Shown here: positions 7,371-16,114 of the stretch, one piece after another
Layout of the letters: each line of letters begins with the position of its first letter
Numbering within the stretch: position 1 is the stretch's first letter
Virus record (IMG/VR): IMGVR_UViG_3300021420_000048
Location: 1-51,107 of that record
DNA length: 51,107 nucleotides
DNA from: a virus
Reading direction: 5' to 3' (one strand)
Position numbers and translations under genes: made by a program
The notes under the pieces: generated by a model
Seen by the model: the letters and a program-made list of their open reading frames with translations, nothing else
What the model was told of the DNA's origin: nothing
The model's database searches: none

Positions 7371-8070
7371 CTTCGAAAGTACTGGATTGAATGTAGCAGA
7401 AGATCATGTTATTGAAGTTGGCATGGCTCTTTATAGCACCGGCCAACGTAAGATTCTAGAGTCGTCTGGTTATCTTGTAAAATCAGATAAACCAATCTCG
7501 GAAGAAATTACGAAAATCACCGGTATTCATCCTTCGGCTGTTGAGAAGTTTGGCTTTGATTCTAAAGATGCTTTGCAAACTGTCATTGAGTTGATTCAAG
7601 TAGCGGATGCCGTAGCCGGTCAAAACGTAATTCAGTTTGATAAGAGAATGCTTGAGTCGTGGGGCAAGCGAGAGTCCGCGTCGATCCCGGATAAGCTCTG
7701 GCTTGATACACTAACCGATCTTCCTGGTGTAGAAGGTAAGCATCTCGGGTATATGGCAGCCGACGCCGGTTTCCTAAACCTATTCCCGCACTCCGCCTTG
7801 ACAGATTGTTTAACAGTTGTTAAACTGTTAATGGGGCACGATATCGATAAGGTAGTTGAGCGAGCCAAGAGTCCGTTGGTTGTCCTGCAGGCGCATCAAG
7901 ACCGAGCTAATAACGATCAAGCTAAGAAGCTTAAGTTTCGGTGGAAGCCAGAACGAAAGATCTGGTGGAAAGTTGTAAAGGAAATGGATGTTGATGAACT
8001 TGTGAAGTCGGCCCCGTTTGATATTTCAATAGAGAAGGATACTCCAGTAGAGGAGCTTTGGTATGATTAA
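7351..8070 (+). CDS. DnaQ-like 3'-5' exonuclease
   Basis: DEDD-type motifs: D7-F-E9 (IDFESTGL) and an ITGIHPSAV segment typical of DnaQ, a NVIQFDKRML second motif, and the late HSALTDC block carrying the final His/Asp. After the nuclease domain (about 1-165) comes a 70-residue basic tail. It could proofread for the phage polymerase, which has its own exonuclease domain, or process DNA ends. GGAGG site 7 bases upstream. Confidence 0.8.
   Translation: MLVLSIDFESTGLNVAEDHVIEVGMALYSTGQRKILESSGYLVKSDKPISEEITKITGIHPSAVEKFGFDSKDALQTVIELIQVADAVAGQNVIQFDKRMLESWGKRESASIPDKLWLDTLTDLPGVEGKHLGYMAADAGFLNLFPHSALTDCLTVVKLLMGHDIDKVVERAKSPLVVLQAHQDRANNDQAKKLKFRWKPERKIWWKVVKEMDVDELVKSAPFDISIEKDTPVEELWYD
7810..7831 (+). 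repeat. Perfect 9-bp inverted repeat inside a gene
   Basis: TTAACAGTT, GTTA, AACTGTTAA. It lies in the exonuclease gene and overlaps a promoter-like pair, TTGACA (7798-7803), 17 bases, TAAACT (7821-7826). It could be an operator or an RNA hairpin, or could arise by chance from the coding sequence. Confidence 0.4.
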
Positions 8071-8314
8071 ACCTAAAAAGAAAAAGACGGTAACTGAAGC
8101 GGCGGCAGTTTTAGATGAAGTATGTCAAAATTGGAACGGGAAGGGGTCTGTTTATGCTCTTACAGTTCGTACTGCTCGCCGACAGTTTAAGGGTCCAATT
8201 TTTAATATAGCCGCTTGGTTAAAATTTAATTACGGTCCGCTATACAGTGGAGAAACTGAGGCAGATTGGATTAGAAGTGCAAAAGATGTTCTTAGAATTG
8301 CGCAAATCCGATGA
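8063..8314 (+). CDS. Hypothetical protein, 83 aa
   Basis: Overlaps the exonuclease stop by eight bases; a basic start (MIKPKKKKTVTEAA) leads into a globular, Trp-containing part. No family recognised. Confidence 0.65.
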   Translation: MIKPKKKKTVTEAAAVLDEVCQNWNGKGSVYALTVRTARRQFKGPIFNIAAWLKFNYGPLYSGETEADWIRSAKDVLRIAQIR

Positions 8315-8357
8315 CCGACATTGAGTAACTATTTTCCATAATAGAGGAGCTTTTGGT

Positions 8358-8561
8358 ATGACTGAAAAAGACGAATGGGTTACTTTTGAGAAATACCCTA
8401 TTGAGTATAAACTGAATCTTATAAACCGAGTCGAGGGTTACCGAGATCAGTTAAAAGAGTTTTTAGCAGATGTTGAATTTACAGATTTGTTGGATAATCA
8501 AGGTCTGGAAATCGTCGTGCCAGATCTTGAGAAGATGGTTCACGACATTCTGAATAGCTAA
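8358..8561 (+). CDS. Hypothetical acidic protein, 67 aa
   Basis: GAGGAGC ribosome site. Predicted mostly helical and acidic. Lies directly before the SSB-like gene. Function unknown. Confidence 0.6.
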   Translation: MTEKDEWVTFEKYPIEYKLNLINRVEGYRDQLKEFLADVEFTDLLDNQGLEIVVPDLEKMVHDILNS

Positions 8562-8587
8562 AACTTAAAAATCTAAAGGAGAAACAC

Positions 8588-9106
8588 ATGCCTATCATTG
8601 CGCCAAAAACTTACGAACAGCCTAAGCCGGGTATTTATCTCGGAACCGTTATTGACGTGGTCGATCTCGGCCTTATTCAAGGCCAGAACGGGCCGTACGC
8701 AGCCCTTAGAATCTTTTGGGTGCTTGATAAGAATGATTCAAAAGGCTACCCGTTTAAAATTATGCAAACCGCTCCAGCGGTTATTAGCAGTGCTTCCAGC
8801 AAGAAGAAATCTCGTTTGACACTTCTCGCCAGTAAAGTTTTGGGTACTGATTTTTCTGGTAAGACTTTTGACTCTGAGCTTCTTATGGGAAGATCAAACC
8901 AACTTTGCGTCGAACAGAACGGGGAATACGTTAACGTGACTGGAATTCTCCCTTTCCCCGAAGGCGCGGTTGCTCCTAAAGCTCCTGCAAACTTCGTTCG
9001 AAATAAAGACATAGTAGATAAGCAGACCTTTTCTTCGGCAGCGACTCAGCCTGTTCGTGCACAAATTCCTCCGGTTGAGATTTCGGACGAAGACATTCCT
9101 TTCTAG
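8588..9106 (+). CDS. Single-stranded DNA-binding-like protein
   Basis: A compact beta-rich domain of about 130 residues is followed by a flexible linker and a C-terminal ISDEDIPF. That acidic tail ending in Pro-Phe is the hallmark by which SSB proteins recruit partners. No exact SSB family is recognised from the core, so the call rests on tail, length and position just before the primase. AAAGGAG site. Confidence 0.65.
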   Translation: MPIIAPKTYEQPKPGIYLGTVIDVVDLGLIQGQNGPYAALRIFWVLDKNDSKGYPFKIMQTAPAVISSASSKKKSRLTLLASKVLGTDFSGKTFDSELLMGRSNQLCVEQNGEYVNVTGILPFPEGAVAPKAPANFVRNKDIVDKQTFSSAATQPVRAQIPPVEISDEDIPF

Positions 9107-9111
9107 ATGAA

Positions 9112-9238
9112 GTTGCGGAGTAGCTCTCCGCTGATTTCAGGGGAGTAGGAAGAGCGGCTCGCTCGAAAGACGAGCACAGCAGAGTTAGATGTGAGGGAAC
9201 CCTGCGGGGTATTCACATAATCCTCTGCATGTCGCAAC
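9112..9238 (+). ncRNA. Candidate multi-branched structured RNA
   Basis: Fills the longest gap in the window, between the SSB-like and primase genes. GTTGCG (9112-9117) pairs with CGCAAC (9233-9238) and closes the domain. Within it: GCTCG-AAAGA-CGAGC (9161-9175), and a long arm of GCAGAG/CTCTGC (9179-9184 / 9223-9228), ATGTGA/TCACAT (9189-9194 / 9213-9218) and ACCC-TGCG-GGGT (9199-9210) with a UNCG-type tetraloop. A fourth hairpin GCGGAG/CTCCGC (9115-9131) overlaps the closing stem, so the two may be alternatives. It could be a riboregulator of the primase or a free RNA. Confidence 0.6.
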
Positions 9239-9307
9239 CTATGCATCCGGCTAGCCTGAATGAGAATGACAAAAATCCGGACCAAATTTTGAGCTGTTAA
9301 GGAGCTT

Positions 9308-11371
9308 ATGGGTTTTCGAGAAATCGTAGCTCCGCTAGTCGAGCGAGGGATCCCAGTGATCCCTCTTCGCCCTCGCACCAAAATTGCAAGCATTTCCGAC
9401 TGGCAGAATCTGGCTAGTACAGATTTACAGCAAATAGAAGCTTGGGCTAAAGATCAGCCGGATGCTAACGCAGCCTGTGTTGCTCAAGCTCGCGTGGGTT
9501 CTTATTGGTTTTTTGAGATTGACCATTCAGATGTTCAAACTAGGATTAGAAAAGAAACAGGTAAATCAATTCCGCGTACGTTTGCAGTTCGCAGTTCTGC
9601 AGGTCGTGGGCATTATTACTTTAAGCAGAATGAAGCAAGTATAGCTTTAGGAAACATCGCTCAGCCCTTCGTCAAACACAGCGACTGGTCGGCTCGTATC
9701 GATCGGGAATATGTCGTCAGTCCAAAATCTCTTCATCCTCGAACTGGACTACCTTATGAACTTTTATCTGATGCTGAAATAATAGAAGCCCCGCAATGGC
9801 TTATAGACTGGCTGGCTTCTCAGAAGGTCCTGAAGCCAATCCCTGCTAATGGTCATGCAGAAGGTCCAATCATCGAAGGCGGTCGTAACAACACTCTAGC
9901 AAGCATAGCAGGCTCCTGGCGCAGCAAAGGTTTGCCACACGAACAGATTGAAGCCGGTCTCCTTCATATCAACCGGGAGCGCTGCCAGCCTGAATTGCCA
10001 GAGGAAGAAGTCCGAGTAATAGCAGCAAGTATTGCTCGATATCCTGTAGGAGAGACGATTCCGGTACTAGTTAATGGCGTACCGGCGGGAACAAAACGGC
10101 TTTGGACTCCTGGTAACACCGCAGCAGCAGTTCTAGACGAGCCTGAAGAATTACTAGCAGTTCAGCAGATTCCTTATCCGGTGTTCCCCAAATGGATCAT
10201 GTCGGGGACTTCAATTTATGAAGGTTTGGTCAAGCCTGTCTGCGATGTAAACTGCAGATATGAAGAGTACATGTTTATGCCGGCGATAGCGATGATGCTC
10301 AACTACCTCGCAATGAAAGTCAAGTTTGAACATAATACAGATATGATTCCCAGTCTTTTTATAGTTCTTATAGGCCAAAAAGGGAGAATTATCAAGTCTA
10401 GTTCGGTTGAAGATGCGATTACCTATTTTCAATTCGCTGGTATTTCAGGACACGCTACTAGGCAGATGTCAAACGCGGAAGGAAAGTCCTTAGTTTTTCA
10501 AGCCGGCTCTCCCGAAGGTTTGGGCCTAGAAATGAATCGTTTGAACTGCCGAAATGCTGTGCTTTTTTATGATGAATTGAGCACACTTACGAAGAAAGCT
10601 GGCATTGAATCAAGCACGCTGACTTCTAATTTACTGACGATGTACGAATCTGGGATATTTCAAAACGCCATCAAAGGCCGAAAAGAAAGCTATTCTTTCT
10701 CTCCGGGAACATACTGTATATCGTTGATTGCCTGCAGCACTAACAAAGGATTCCTGCCTCATTGGAGCCAACTATCTAGCAAGTCATCAGGATTGGAAGA
10801 TCGATTCTTCTTTTTGATGCAGCCGCAATCCTTTAAGCCGGTGACGGTGCGCCGTAGTGTTAATTTTGCTGACGGAGCTTTGAATACTCGCAAGATGATT
10901 GAACGCGCGATAGAAAAATCTGTGTTTAAGGCTGATGATTTTATCTTGACACAAGAGTTGAACAAAGGTACTATTACGAATAGGGAGGCAGGTCGGCTAG
11001 AAAAGTTCGCCCTGTACTTTGCGGTTGATCGTGGTTTGGATGAAGTTAATGGCGACTGTTTTGAGCGAGCTTTGCACCTAGTTAAGTACGAGCAAGCAGT
11101 CAAGAAGTACTTGCAGACCTATGAAGGCTCGACTAGAGAAGCTACGCTGCAAATGGAAATCGAATCGACGCTGCGCAAGAAAGGCAATCGAATGAACGTT
11201 CGGAAGCTCTTTCAAGCTGTGCACGCAGAAAGGTGGGGAAGTACTATTTGGAGTCAAGCTTATTCGGGATTGATTCGAATTGGCAAGATAAAAGAAAGTG
11301 GCGCGGGGAATAAGTCGGATCCGAAGATGGTTCAACTTTTGTGGATAACACCTGAAGACGAAGATGATTAA
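9308..11371 (+). CDS. PrimPol primase with helicase-like C-terminal part
   Basis: Residues about 1-175 form a bifunctional primase/polymerase (Prim-Pol) domain with acidic metal residues E70 and D72 (FFEIDH) and the SSAGRGHYYF block. About 188-245 resembles the primase C-terminal helical domain (GGRNNTLASIAG ... EEEVRVIAASIARYP). The rest (about 285-687) resembles a helicase or ATPase module (DUF3987/D5-like), with a Walker B-like LFYDEL, but the expected P-loop reads IGQKGRIIKSS, without the normal Gly-Lys pair. It should prime DNA synthesis; ATPase activity is doubtful. AAGGAG site. Confidence 0.8.
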   Translation: MGFREIVAPLVERGIPVIPLRPRTKIASISDWQNLASTDLQQIEAWAKDQPDANAACVAQARVGSYWFFEIDHSDVQTRIRKETGKSIPRTFAVRSSAGRGHYYFKQNEASIALGNIAQPFVKHSDWSARIDREYVVSPKSLHPRTGLPYELLSDAEIIEAPQWLIDWLASQKVLKPIPANGHAEGPIIEGGRNNTLASIAGSWRSKGLPHEQIEAGLLHINRERCQPELPEEEVRVIAASIARYPVGETIPVLVNGVPAGTKRLWTPGNTAAAVLDEPEELLAVQQIPYPVFPKWIMSGTSIYEGLVKPVCDVNCRYEEYMFMPAIAMMLNYLAMKVKFEHNTDMIPSLFIVLIGQKGRIIKSSSVEDAITYFQFAGISGHATRQMSNAEGKSLVFQAGSPEGLGLEMNRLNCRNAVLFYDELSTLTKKAGIESSTLTSNLLTMYESGIFQNAIKGRKESYSFSPGTYCISLIACSTNKGFLPHWSQLSSKSSGLEDRFFFLMQPQSFKPVTVRRSVNFADGALNTRKMIERAIEKSVFKADDFILTQELNKGTITNREAGRLEKFALYFAVDRGLDEVNGDCFERALHLVKYEQAVKKYLQTYEGSTREATLQMEIESTLRKKGNRMNVRKLFQAVHAERWGSTIWSQAYSGLIRIGKIKESGAGNKSDPKMVQLLWITPEDEDD

Positions 11372-11392
11372 GTTAAAAACTTAGGAGATTAA

Positions 11393-12118
11393 ATGAGTGA
11401 AGTTCAAACTGTGTGTATGTGTGGTGAGTGTGGTGACTCTGAGTGTTTATCTTGTGGAAACATGTCAGGAACAAAAACAGAAGATGTTGAACAGAAAAGA
11501 TATATTGTTCATAGCGCAAAAATAAGTGAAAATACTGACGTTTTTTCGGATATCTTATTACTCTACGCGCCACAAGAAAGCACTGTTGTTGATATGACTT
11601 TCGGACGAGGGATGTTTTGGAAGCGAATTAATCGTCCAGATATAAAGAGAATTACATGCGATATTGCTTTTGGTGAGCCTGATTTAAAATGTGATTTTCG
11701 GAGTCTTCCGATACAAAAAGAATCTGTAGATATGGTTGTGCTTGATCCACCATATGCGACGACAAAATCAGAAACGCATACAGGAGGGAAGTGTGCCGGC
11801 GACTTTGCTTACGGACTAGCAGGCGGTACCGAGTCTAAAACAAAAACCAGTCATGATGAAAATGTAAAATTGTATGTAGAAGGCGCAGCAGAGGCACGGC
11901 GAATTCTTAAGAAAGATGGTTTTTTAGTGCTTAAAACGCAAGATGATTCTACTTTCTGGAAACATACGTTGCTAATGAACATTGCAGGTTTTACTTGCGA
12001 GGATTTGTTCATTGTAATAAACCCTAGACCGCCGATTTGGGATCCTCGATGGAAGATTCAGCATCATGCTCGAAAGAACCACTCATACTTCATAGTGCTT
12101 AAAAAGCTAAAGTTTTAG
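11393..12118 (+). CDS. DNA methyltransferase (N6-A or N4-C type)
   Basis: A Rossmann SAM-binding motif (VVDMTFGRGMFW) and the catalytic LDPPYAT motif mark an amino-methyltransferase. The N-terminus has a cysteine-rich stretch (CMCGECGDSECLSC) that may bind metal. No restriction partner is adjacent, so it is likely an orphan methylase protecting phage DNA. Target sequence unknown. Confidence 0.75.
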   Translation: MSEVQTVCMCGECGDSECLSCGNMSGTKTEDVEQKRYIVHSAKISENTDVFSDILLLYAPQESTVVDMTFGRGMFWKRINRPDIKRITCDIAFGEPDLKCDFRSLPIQKESVDMVVLDPPYATTKSETHTGGKCAGDFAYGLAGGTESKTKTSHDENVKLYVEGAAEARRILKKDGFLVLKTQDDSTFWKHTLLMNIAGFTCEDLFIVINPRPPIWDPRWKIQHHARKNHSYFIVLKKLKF

Positions 12119-12124
12119 TTGGTA

Positions 12125-14272
12125 ATGTCTATTTTCTTACATCTCGATTTTGAAACCAGAAGCCTCGTAGAGCTTCGCGGTCCGACTTCTGTAGGTCTGC
12201 ATAACTATGCCAATCATCCTTCAACCGAGGTTCTTTTGCTGGCTTGGGCCTACGGAGAAGAGCCTGTTGAGTTGTGGCAGCCCCATTTAGATTCTATGCC
12301 TAATAGGCTTATTCGAGGTCTAGACGACCCCCAAACGCCTCTAATTGCGTTCAACAGTGCTTTCGAGAGATATATTTTTCAATTCGTGCTTAATAAAACG
12401 ATTCCCGCTAGTCGCTTTCATGATCCCCAAGCCAGTGCCCGTTACCTGTCTCTGCCGGCTGACTTGGAAACAGTTGGAGATATTCTCGGTTTGCCAGAAG
12501 ACATGAAGAAAGATAAAGTAGGAGACCGATTAATCAATTTGTTCAGTAAACCGTCGTATCCCAAGAAGAAAAAAGGAGAGCCTCGCGGAGAGGCGTTTTT
12601 TCGTGATTGGAACACGGATCCCGATGATTGGAACCTGTTTTGTGAATATTGTAAGAAGGACGTAGTTGCAGAGCGAGAAATCGCTCGTCGGCTAGAGAAA
12701 CTGGAAGTCTTTCCTTTGCCAGAACGAGAGCGTAAAGTCTGGATATTTGACCAGAAGGTGAATGACCGAGGGATTCCAGTAAATGTAGATTTTGTTAAGA
12801 AAGCTTTTGATTTAGCAAATCGAGAAAAGAAGGAGTATATACAGAAGCAAAACGAATTAACTGGCTTGGAGAATTCCAACTCTAATTCACAGATGTTGGA
12901 GTGGGCTAGGACGCAGGGCTATACCGTAAACTCATTGCGCAAAGAAGCCGTTGCTGCGGCATTAAAGTACAATGAGAATCTAACTCCTGTTTGCCGAGAA
13001 GTGTTTGCAGCGCGTAAGGCGGCTTCGTCAACATCGTATAAAAAGTTGTCTAAGATTTTGCAACGTGTTTCTCCGGATGGGCGGTTGCGGAACCAGTTTA
13101 TTTACATGGGCTCTTCTCGCTGCGGCCGGTGGTCCGGAGACGCGGTCCAACCACACAACATGGCTCGGCCAGATAAGCTGTTTGAAGATAAGAAGAATCT
13201 AGACCTTGCTCGAGCATTGATCGGCGAGTCAGATTATGATGGCATTAAGAAGCAGTTTGGTTCCGTTCTACTGACAGTGAAGAACTGTTTGCGTACGGCT
13301 TTTGAGGTTCAACCGGGTCGCCGGCTGAATGTGTGTGACCTGAATGCTATTGAGACTCGCGTGGCAGCTTGGCTTGCGCAGTGTCCAGGTTTGCTTAAGG
13401 TCTTTGAGGACGGCAAGGACCCGTACCTAGACTTTGCGGTTAAGATGACTCAAATTCCATACGAGAACTTAGAGCGAGATATACACTCAAAGGACCCCGC
13501 AATTAAGGCTAAAGCAAAGGATCATCGGCAAGTGGCTAAGCCTGGCGTGCTAGGCTGTGTTTATCGGTTAGGCGGCGGTCAGATGGGCAAGACTAAAAAA
13601 GGAGACCCTATTAAGACGGGGCTATGGGGCTATGCAGAAAATATGGGTGTTCTGATGAGCCAAGATAGAGCGCACGAAGTCGTCCGAATCTTTCGAGAAT
13701 CTTACCCAGAAGTGCCGCAATGCTGGTATGATTTGGAGAGAGCAGTGACGGAGGTTCTTGAAGGCGGTAAGAAAGCTTGCAGAGAAGTCGGACCTGGCAA
13801 TTGTCTCAAGTTTGATAAGATTTTTATGGAAGATGACCGAGTCATCCTTCGCATGCAACTGCCTAGCGGACGTTTCGTTCACTATGTAGATGCTTTTTTG
13901 GATGATTGTAGGATGCCTTGGCTAGATAGAGAAGGTAATGAGGTCTATAAGAAGACATTATTTTATTCAGGGATTGATGGCGAGACTAAACAATGGACTT
14001 CTATAAATGCTCACGGGGGGAAAACATTTGAAAACTCAGTCCAGGGTATAGCTAGGGATGTTCTAGTCGAGTCATTACTTAAGTTCGAGAATAATGCGGA
14101 TCTTCCTGTGTGTTTACATGTTCACGATGAGGCGGTGTCAGAAACTGATGAAAGTCTCTTTTCTCCGGGGTTATTGGAAATGCAAATGATAATGTCTGAG
14201 ACTATATACTGGGCTCCGGGGTTGCCTCTTGCTTCTGATGGGTTTGAATGCCGGTTCTATAGAAAAGGATAA
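12125..14272 (+). CDS. Family A DNA polymerase with 3'-5' exonuclease
   Basis: N-terminal exonuclease domain with D8/E10 (HLDFETRS) and an FNSAFER motif II. The polymerase domain has motif A CDLNAIETRVAAWLA (about residue 405), motif B RQVAKPGVLGCVYRLGGG (about 467), a variant of the RxxxKxxxxGxxYG helix, and motif C HVHDEAV (about 666). At 715 residues it is a full T7-type replicative enzyme without a 5' nuclease. An upstream TTG is possible, but the ATG is preferred. Confidence 0.9.
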   Translation: MSIFLHLDFETRSLVELRGPTSVGLHNYANHPSTEVLLLAWAYGEEPVELWQPHLDSMPNRLIRGLDDPQTPLIAFNSAFERYIFQFVLNKTIPASRFHDPQASARYLSLPADLETVGDILGLPEDMKKDKVGDRLINLFSKPSYPKKKKGEPRGEAFFRDWNTDPDDWNLFCEYCKKDVVAEREIARRLEKLEVFPLPERERKVWIFDQKVNDRGIPVNVDFVKKAFDLANREKKEYIQKQNELTGLENSNSNSQMLEWARTQGYTVNSLRKEAVAAALKYNENLTPVCREVFAARKAASSTSYKKLSKILQRVSPDGRLRNQFIYMGSSRCGRWSGDAVQPHNMARPDKLFEDKKNLDLARALIGESDYDGIKKQFGSVLLTVKNCLRTAFEVQPGRRLNVCDLNAIETRVAAWLAQCPGLLKVFEDGKDPYLDFAVKMTQIPYENLERDIHSKDPAIKAKAKDHRQVAKPGVLGCVYRLGGGQMGKTKKGDPIKTGLWGYAENMGVLMSQDRAHEVVRIFRESYPEVPQCWYDLERAVTEVLEGGKKACREVGPGNCLKFDKIFMEDDRVILRMQLPSGRFVHYVDAFLDDCRMPWLDREGNEVYKKTLFYSGIDGETKQWTSINAHGGKTFENSVQGIARDVLVESLLKFENNADLPVCLHVHDEAVSETDESLFSPGLLEMQMIMSETIYWAPGLPLASDGFECRFYRKG

Positions 14273-14285
14273 CTTTCTTAATTTT

Positions 14286-14783
14286 ATGTTTAATCGTAAA
14301 AAGTATTCAAAAATATACAAAGAAAAGCTTATGAAAGAAGGTGTCTGCGTTAGCCACCCAAAGCGGCGTGCGGCTATAGGAAACAGACTTTGTCAAAAGT
14401 GTCTGGACTATCTAATCATAAGGCAAGAGAGCCATAAAAATAAGGGGGTTTGTATTGGGCATAAAGATCGGCCTGCTGTTTCAGGAAAAACCAGATGCAA
14501 AGAGTGTCTTTTGAATGGTCGCTTGTATCAACTAAAAATAAAAGGAGTACCTGCTAAAGAAGTTAAGAAGGCGAAGAAGGCTACCGTAAGTTTTAACGGG
14601 TTTTGTCAATCTTGTGGAAGTTCTGATTCTGGGTTTCAAGGTTGGTGCTTAGATCATGATCACTCTAGTAAAAAGTTTCGTGGTATTTTATGTAGTTCTT
14701 GTAATATTATTCTTGGGGCTGCTGGTGATTGTATAGACAAAATATCAGCTGCTGCGAATTATTTGGGGAGAACTTCATGGTAA
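14286..14783 (+). CDS. Endonuclease VII-like protein with two zinc modules
   Basis: The C-terminal half has CQSCGSSDSGF, then LDHDHSSKKFRGILC and CNIILGAAGD, the full endonuclease VII core. The N-terminal half carries two copies of a C-x-H-x2-R ... CxxC module (VCVSHPKRRAAIG ... CQKC; VCIGHKDRPAVSG ... CKEC), likely extra zinc fingers for DNA binding. It sits between the polymerase and the next replication gene, a typical homing-nuclease position. Confidence 0.8.
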   Translation: MFNRKKYSKIYKEKLMKEGVCVSHPKRRAAIGNRLCQKCLDYLIIRQESHKNKGVCIGHKDRPAVSGKTRCKECLLNGRLYQLKIKGVPAKEVKKAKKATVSFNGFCQSCGSSDSGFQGWCLDHDHSSKKFRGILCSSCNIILGAAGDCIDKISAAANYLGRTSW

Positions 14784-16114
14784 AGCAGAATTTCGTTCCG
14801 ATCTACGACCTCGCGAAATTGTCTGAAGAGGAACGCAATGCTTATTATTTGCGAGTCTGCGAGCATTTCAAAATTCCAGCAGATCTTAATCTCTTGGAGT
14901 TTATTTGGATGGATTCCGGCGATTCTTTGAGAAAGCTTGTACTTTACTGCAAAAAGGGCGGAACAGATATTCTTAGAGCAAATTTAGGCATTAGCGTAGA
15001 TTCTATGGAAAAAGAAATAACTCCTGATCTGGTTATCTTTACTGCGAAGGGCCATGATCATACAGGACGTACCGATCTGGCCGTTGGCTCTGCTGTGATT
15101 AAGAATTTGTCAGGGCAGAAACTCGAGTACGCTATTCAAACCGCGCAGACACGGGCAACCCGTCGGCTTACTCTTCAGTTCGCAGGCGGGGGCCTTCTAG
15201 ACGAATCCGAAGTCATGTCTGGGGTAGTTAATAATAATCCATTTGCAAGCCCCGCTCTGTCTCAGTTGGCGGCTCCGCCCGAAGTTCCTAAGCCTAATAT
15301 GGAAAAGGGAAAAGATATTACCGAGCAGCAAGCTGCGAATGAAAAAGTTAATAAACAGATAGATTCCATCGTTGCAGCATGTCAAACTGGTGGTCCTGTG
15401 TTAGACCCAGAAACGTTACTTCCAGCGGAGTTACCTAAGCGTAGACCGGGGCCTCGTCGCAGCGTACTTAATTCTCCTCCAAACTGGCAATTAAAACCAG
15501 AAGAGGAGGTGTCACCGAGCGCCGACATTCTGGAAAGTAAGCGAACGGAGACTTTTCAAGAATTAGCCGAACAAATTACTGATCCTGTTGTATTAGAAAC
15601 CGCTCAACAACTTGTCAAAAGTGATCCGCTATTACAGCATCTTCAAGAGTCTAAATCGGAACTTCCTTCGCCAAAGCAGGCAGAAGAACTTCGCCCAAAG
15701 AGCGGCGATCTTATGGAAAGTAAGCAAATCTCGGAGGAAATTAAACTTACAAAGGAACTTCAAGAGAATTTTTTAAAAACTACCATTCTTTTTGACGAGC
15801 CCGGAATTGCACAGGAGTTAAGACAGTCTTTAGGAGGTTTGCTGCCGTCACCGAAAGAGGCAGAAGAACTTCGCCCAAAGCTGTATCACTATATTGATGT
15901 TTTGACTACCGAAGGTGGTATGATTCCGTCTGAAAATATCGGAGGTGGCTACAATAAGCTAAATGCTTTTGTGCTAAAAACAAAAGGTGTAGATTTGAAG
16001 AATCTTTCAATAACTGGCTGGAATGAATTGTTTGCATTTTTTGAGGAAAATCTTATGGTTAATGGGGCTAAGGAGTTAGTAAGGCATATTGATTCGGTGG
16101 TGGAAGCTAAGTGA
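14777..16114 (+). CDS. Putative single-strand annealing / recombination protein
   Basis: Residues about 1-155 hold a globular domain ending in AQTRATRRLTLQFAGGGLLDE, a Thr/Arg-Ala-x-RR-x2-L pattern seen in phage RecT/Erf-like and related replication proteins. The remaining 290 residues look low-complexity and linker-like, with PSPKxAEELRPK twice, encoded by an exact 22-base direct repeat (15679-15700 and 15859-15880). Context between polymerase and helicase supports a recombination role; the family assignment is tentative. Confidence 0.5.
   Translation: MVKQNFVPIYDLAKLSEEERNAYYLRVCEHFKIPADLNLLEFIWMDSGDSLRKLVLYCKKGGTDILRANLGISVDSMEKEITPDLVIFTAKGHDHTGRTDLAVGSAVIKNLSGQKLEYAIQTAQTRATRRLTLQFAGGGLLDESEVMSGVVNNNPFASPALSQLAAPPEVPKPNMEKGKDITEQQAANEKVNKQIDSIVAACQTGGPVLDPETLLPAELPKRRPGPRRSVLNSPPNWQLKPEEEVSPSADILESKRTETFQELAEQITDPVVLETAQQLVKSDPLLQHLQESKSELPSPKQAEELRPKSGDLMESKQISEEIKLTKELQENFLKTTILFDEPGIAQELRQSLGGLLPSPKEAEELRPKLYHYIDVLTTEGGMIPSENIGGGYNKLNAFVLKTKGVDLKNLSITGWNELFAFFEENLMVNGAKELVRHIDSVVEAK

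Noticed and set aside
9103-9393. Leftward 96-codon frame across the gap before the primase
   Set aside because: It covers the paired RNA segments and the primase start, has no ribosome site and opposes all neighbours; the frame is explained by chance.
10949-10977. TTGACA-N17-TACTAT inside the primase gene, and similar at 19235
   Set aside because: Weak -10 boxes deep inside conserved coding sequence with no gene start nearby.
12442-12879. Leftward 145-codon frame inside the DNA polymerase
   Set aside because: Lies within the exonuclease and linker part of a clearly coding gene; Ser/Arg-rich nonsense composition.
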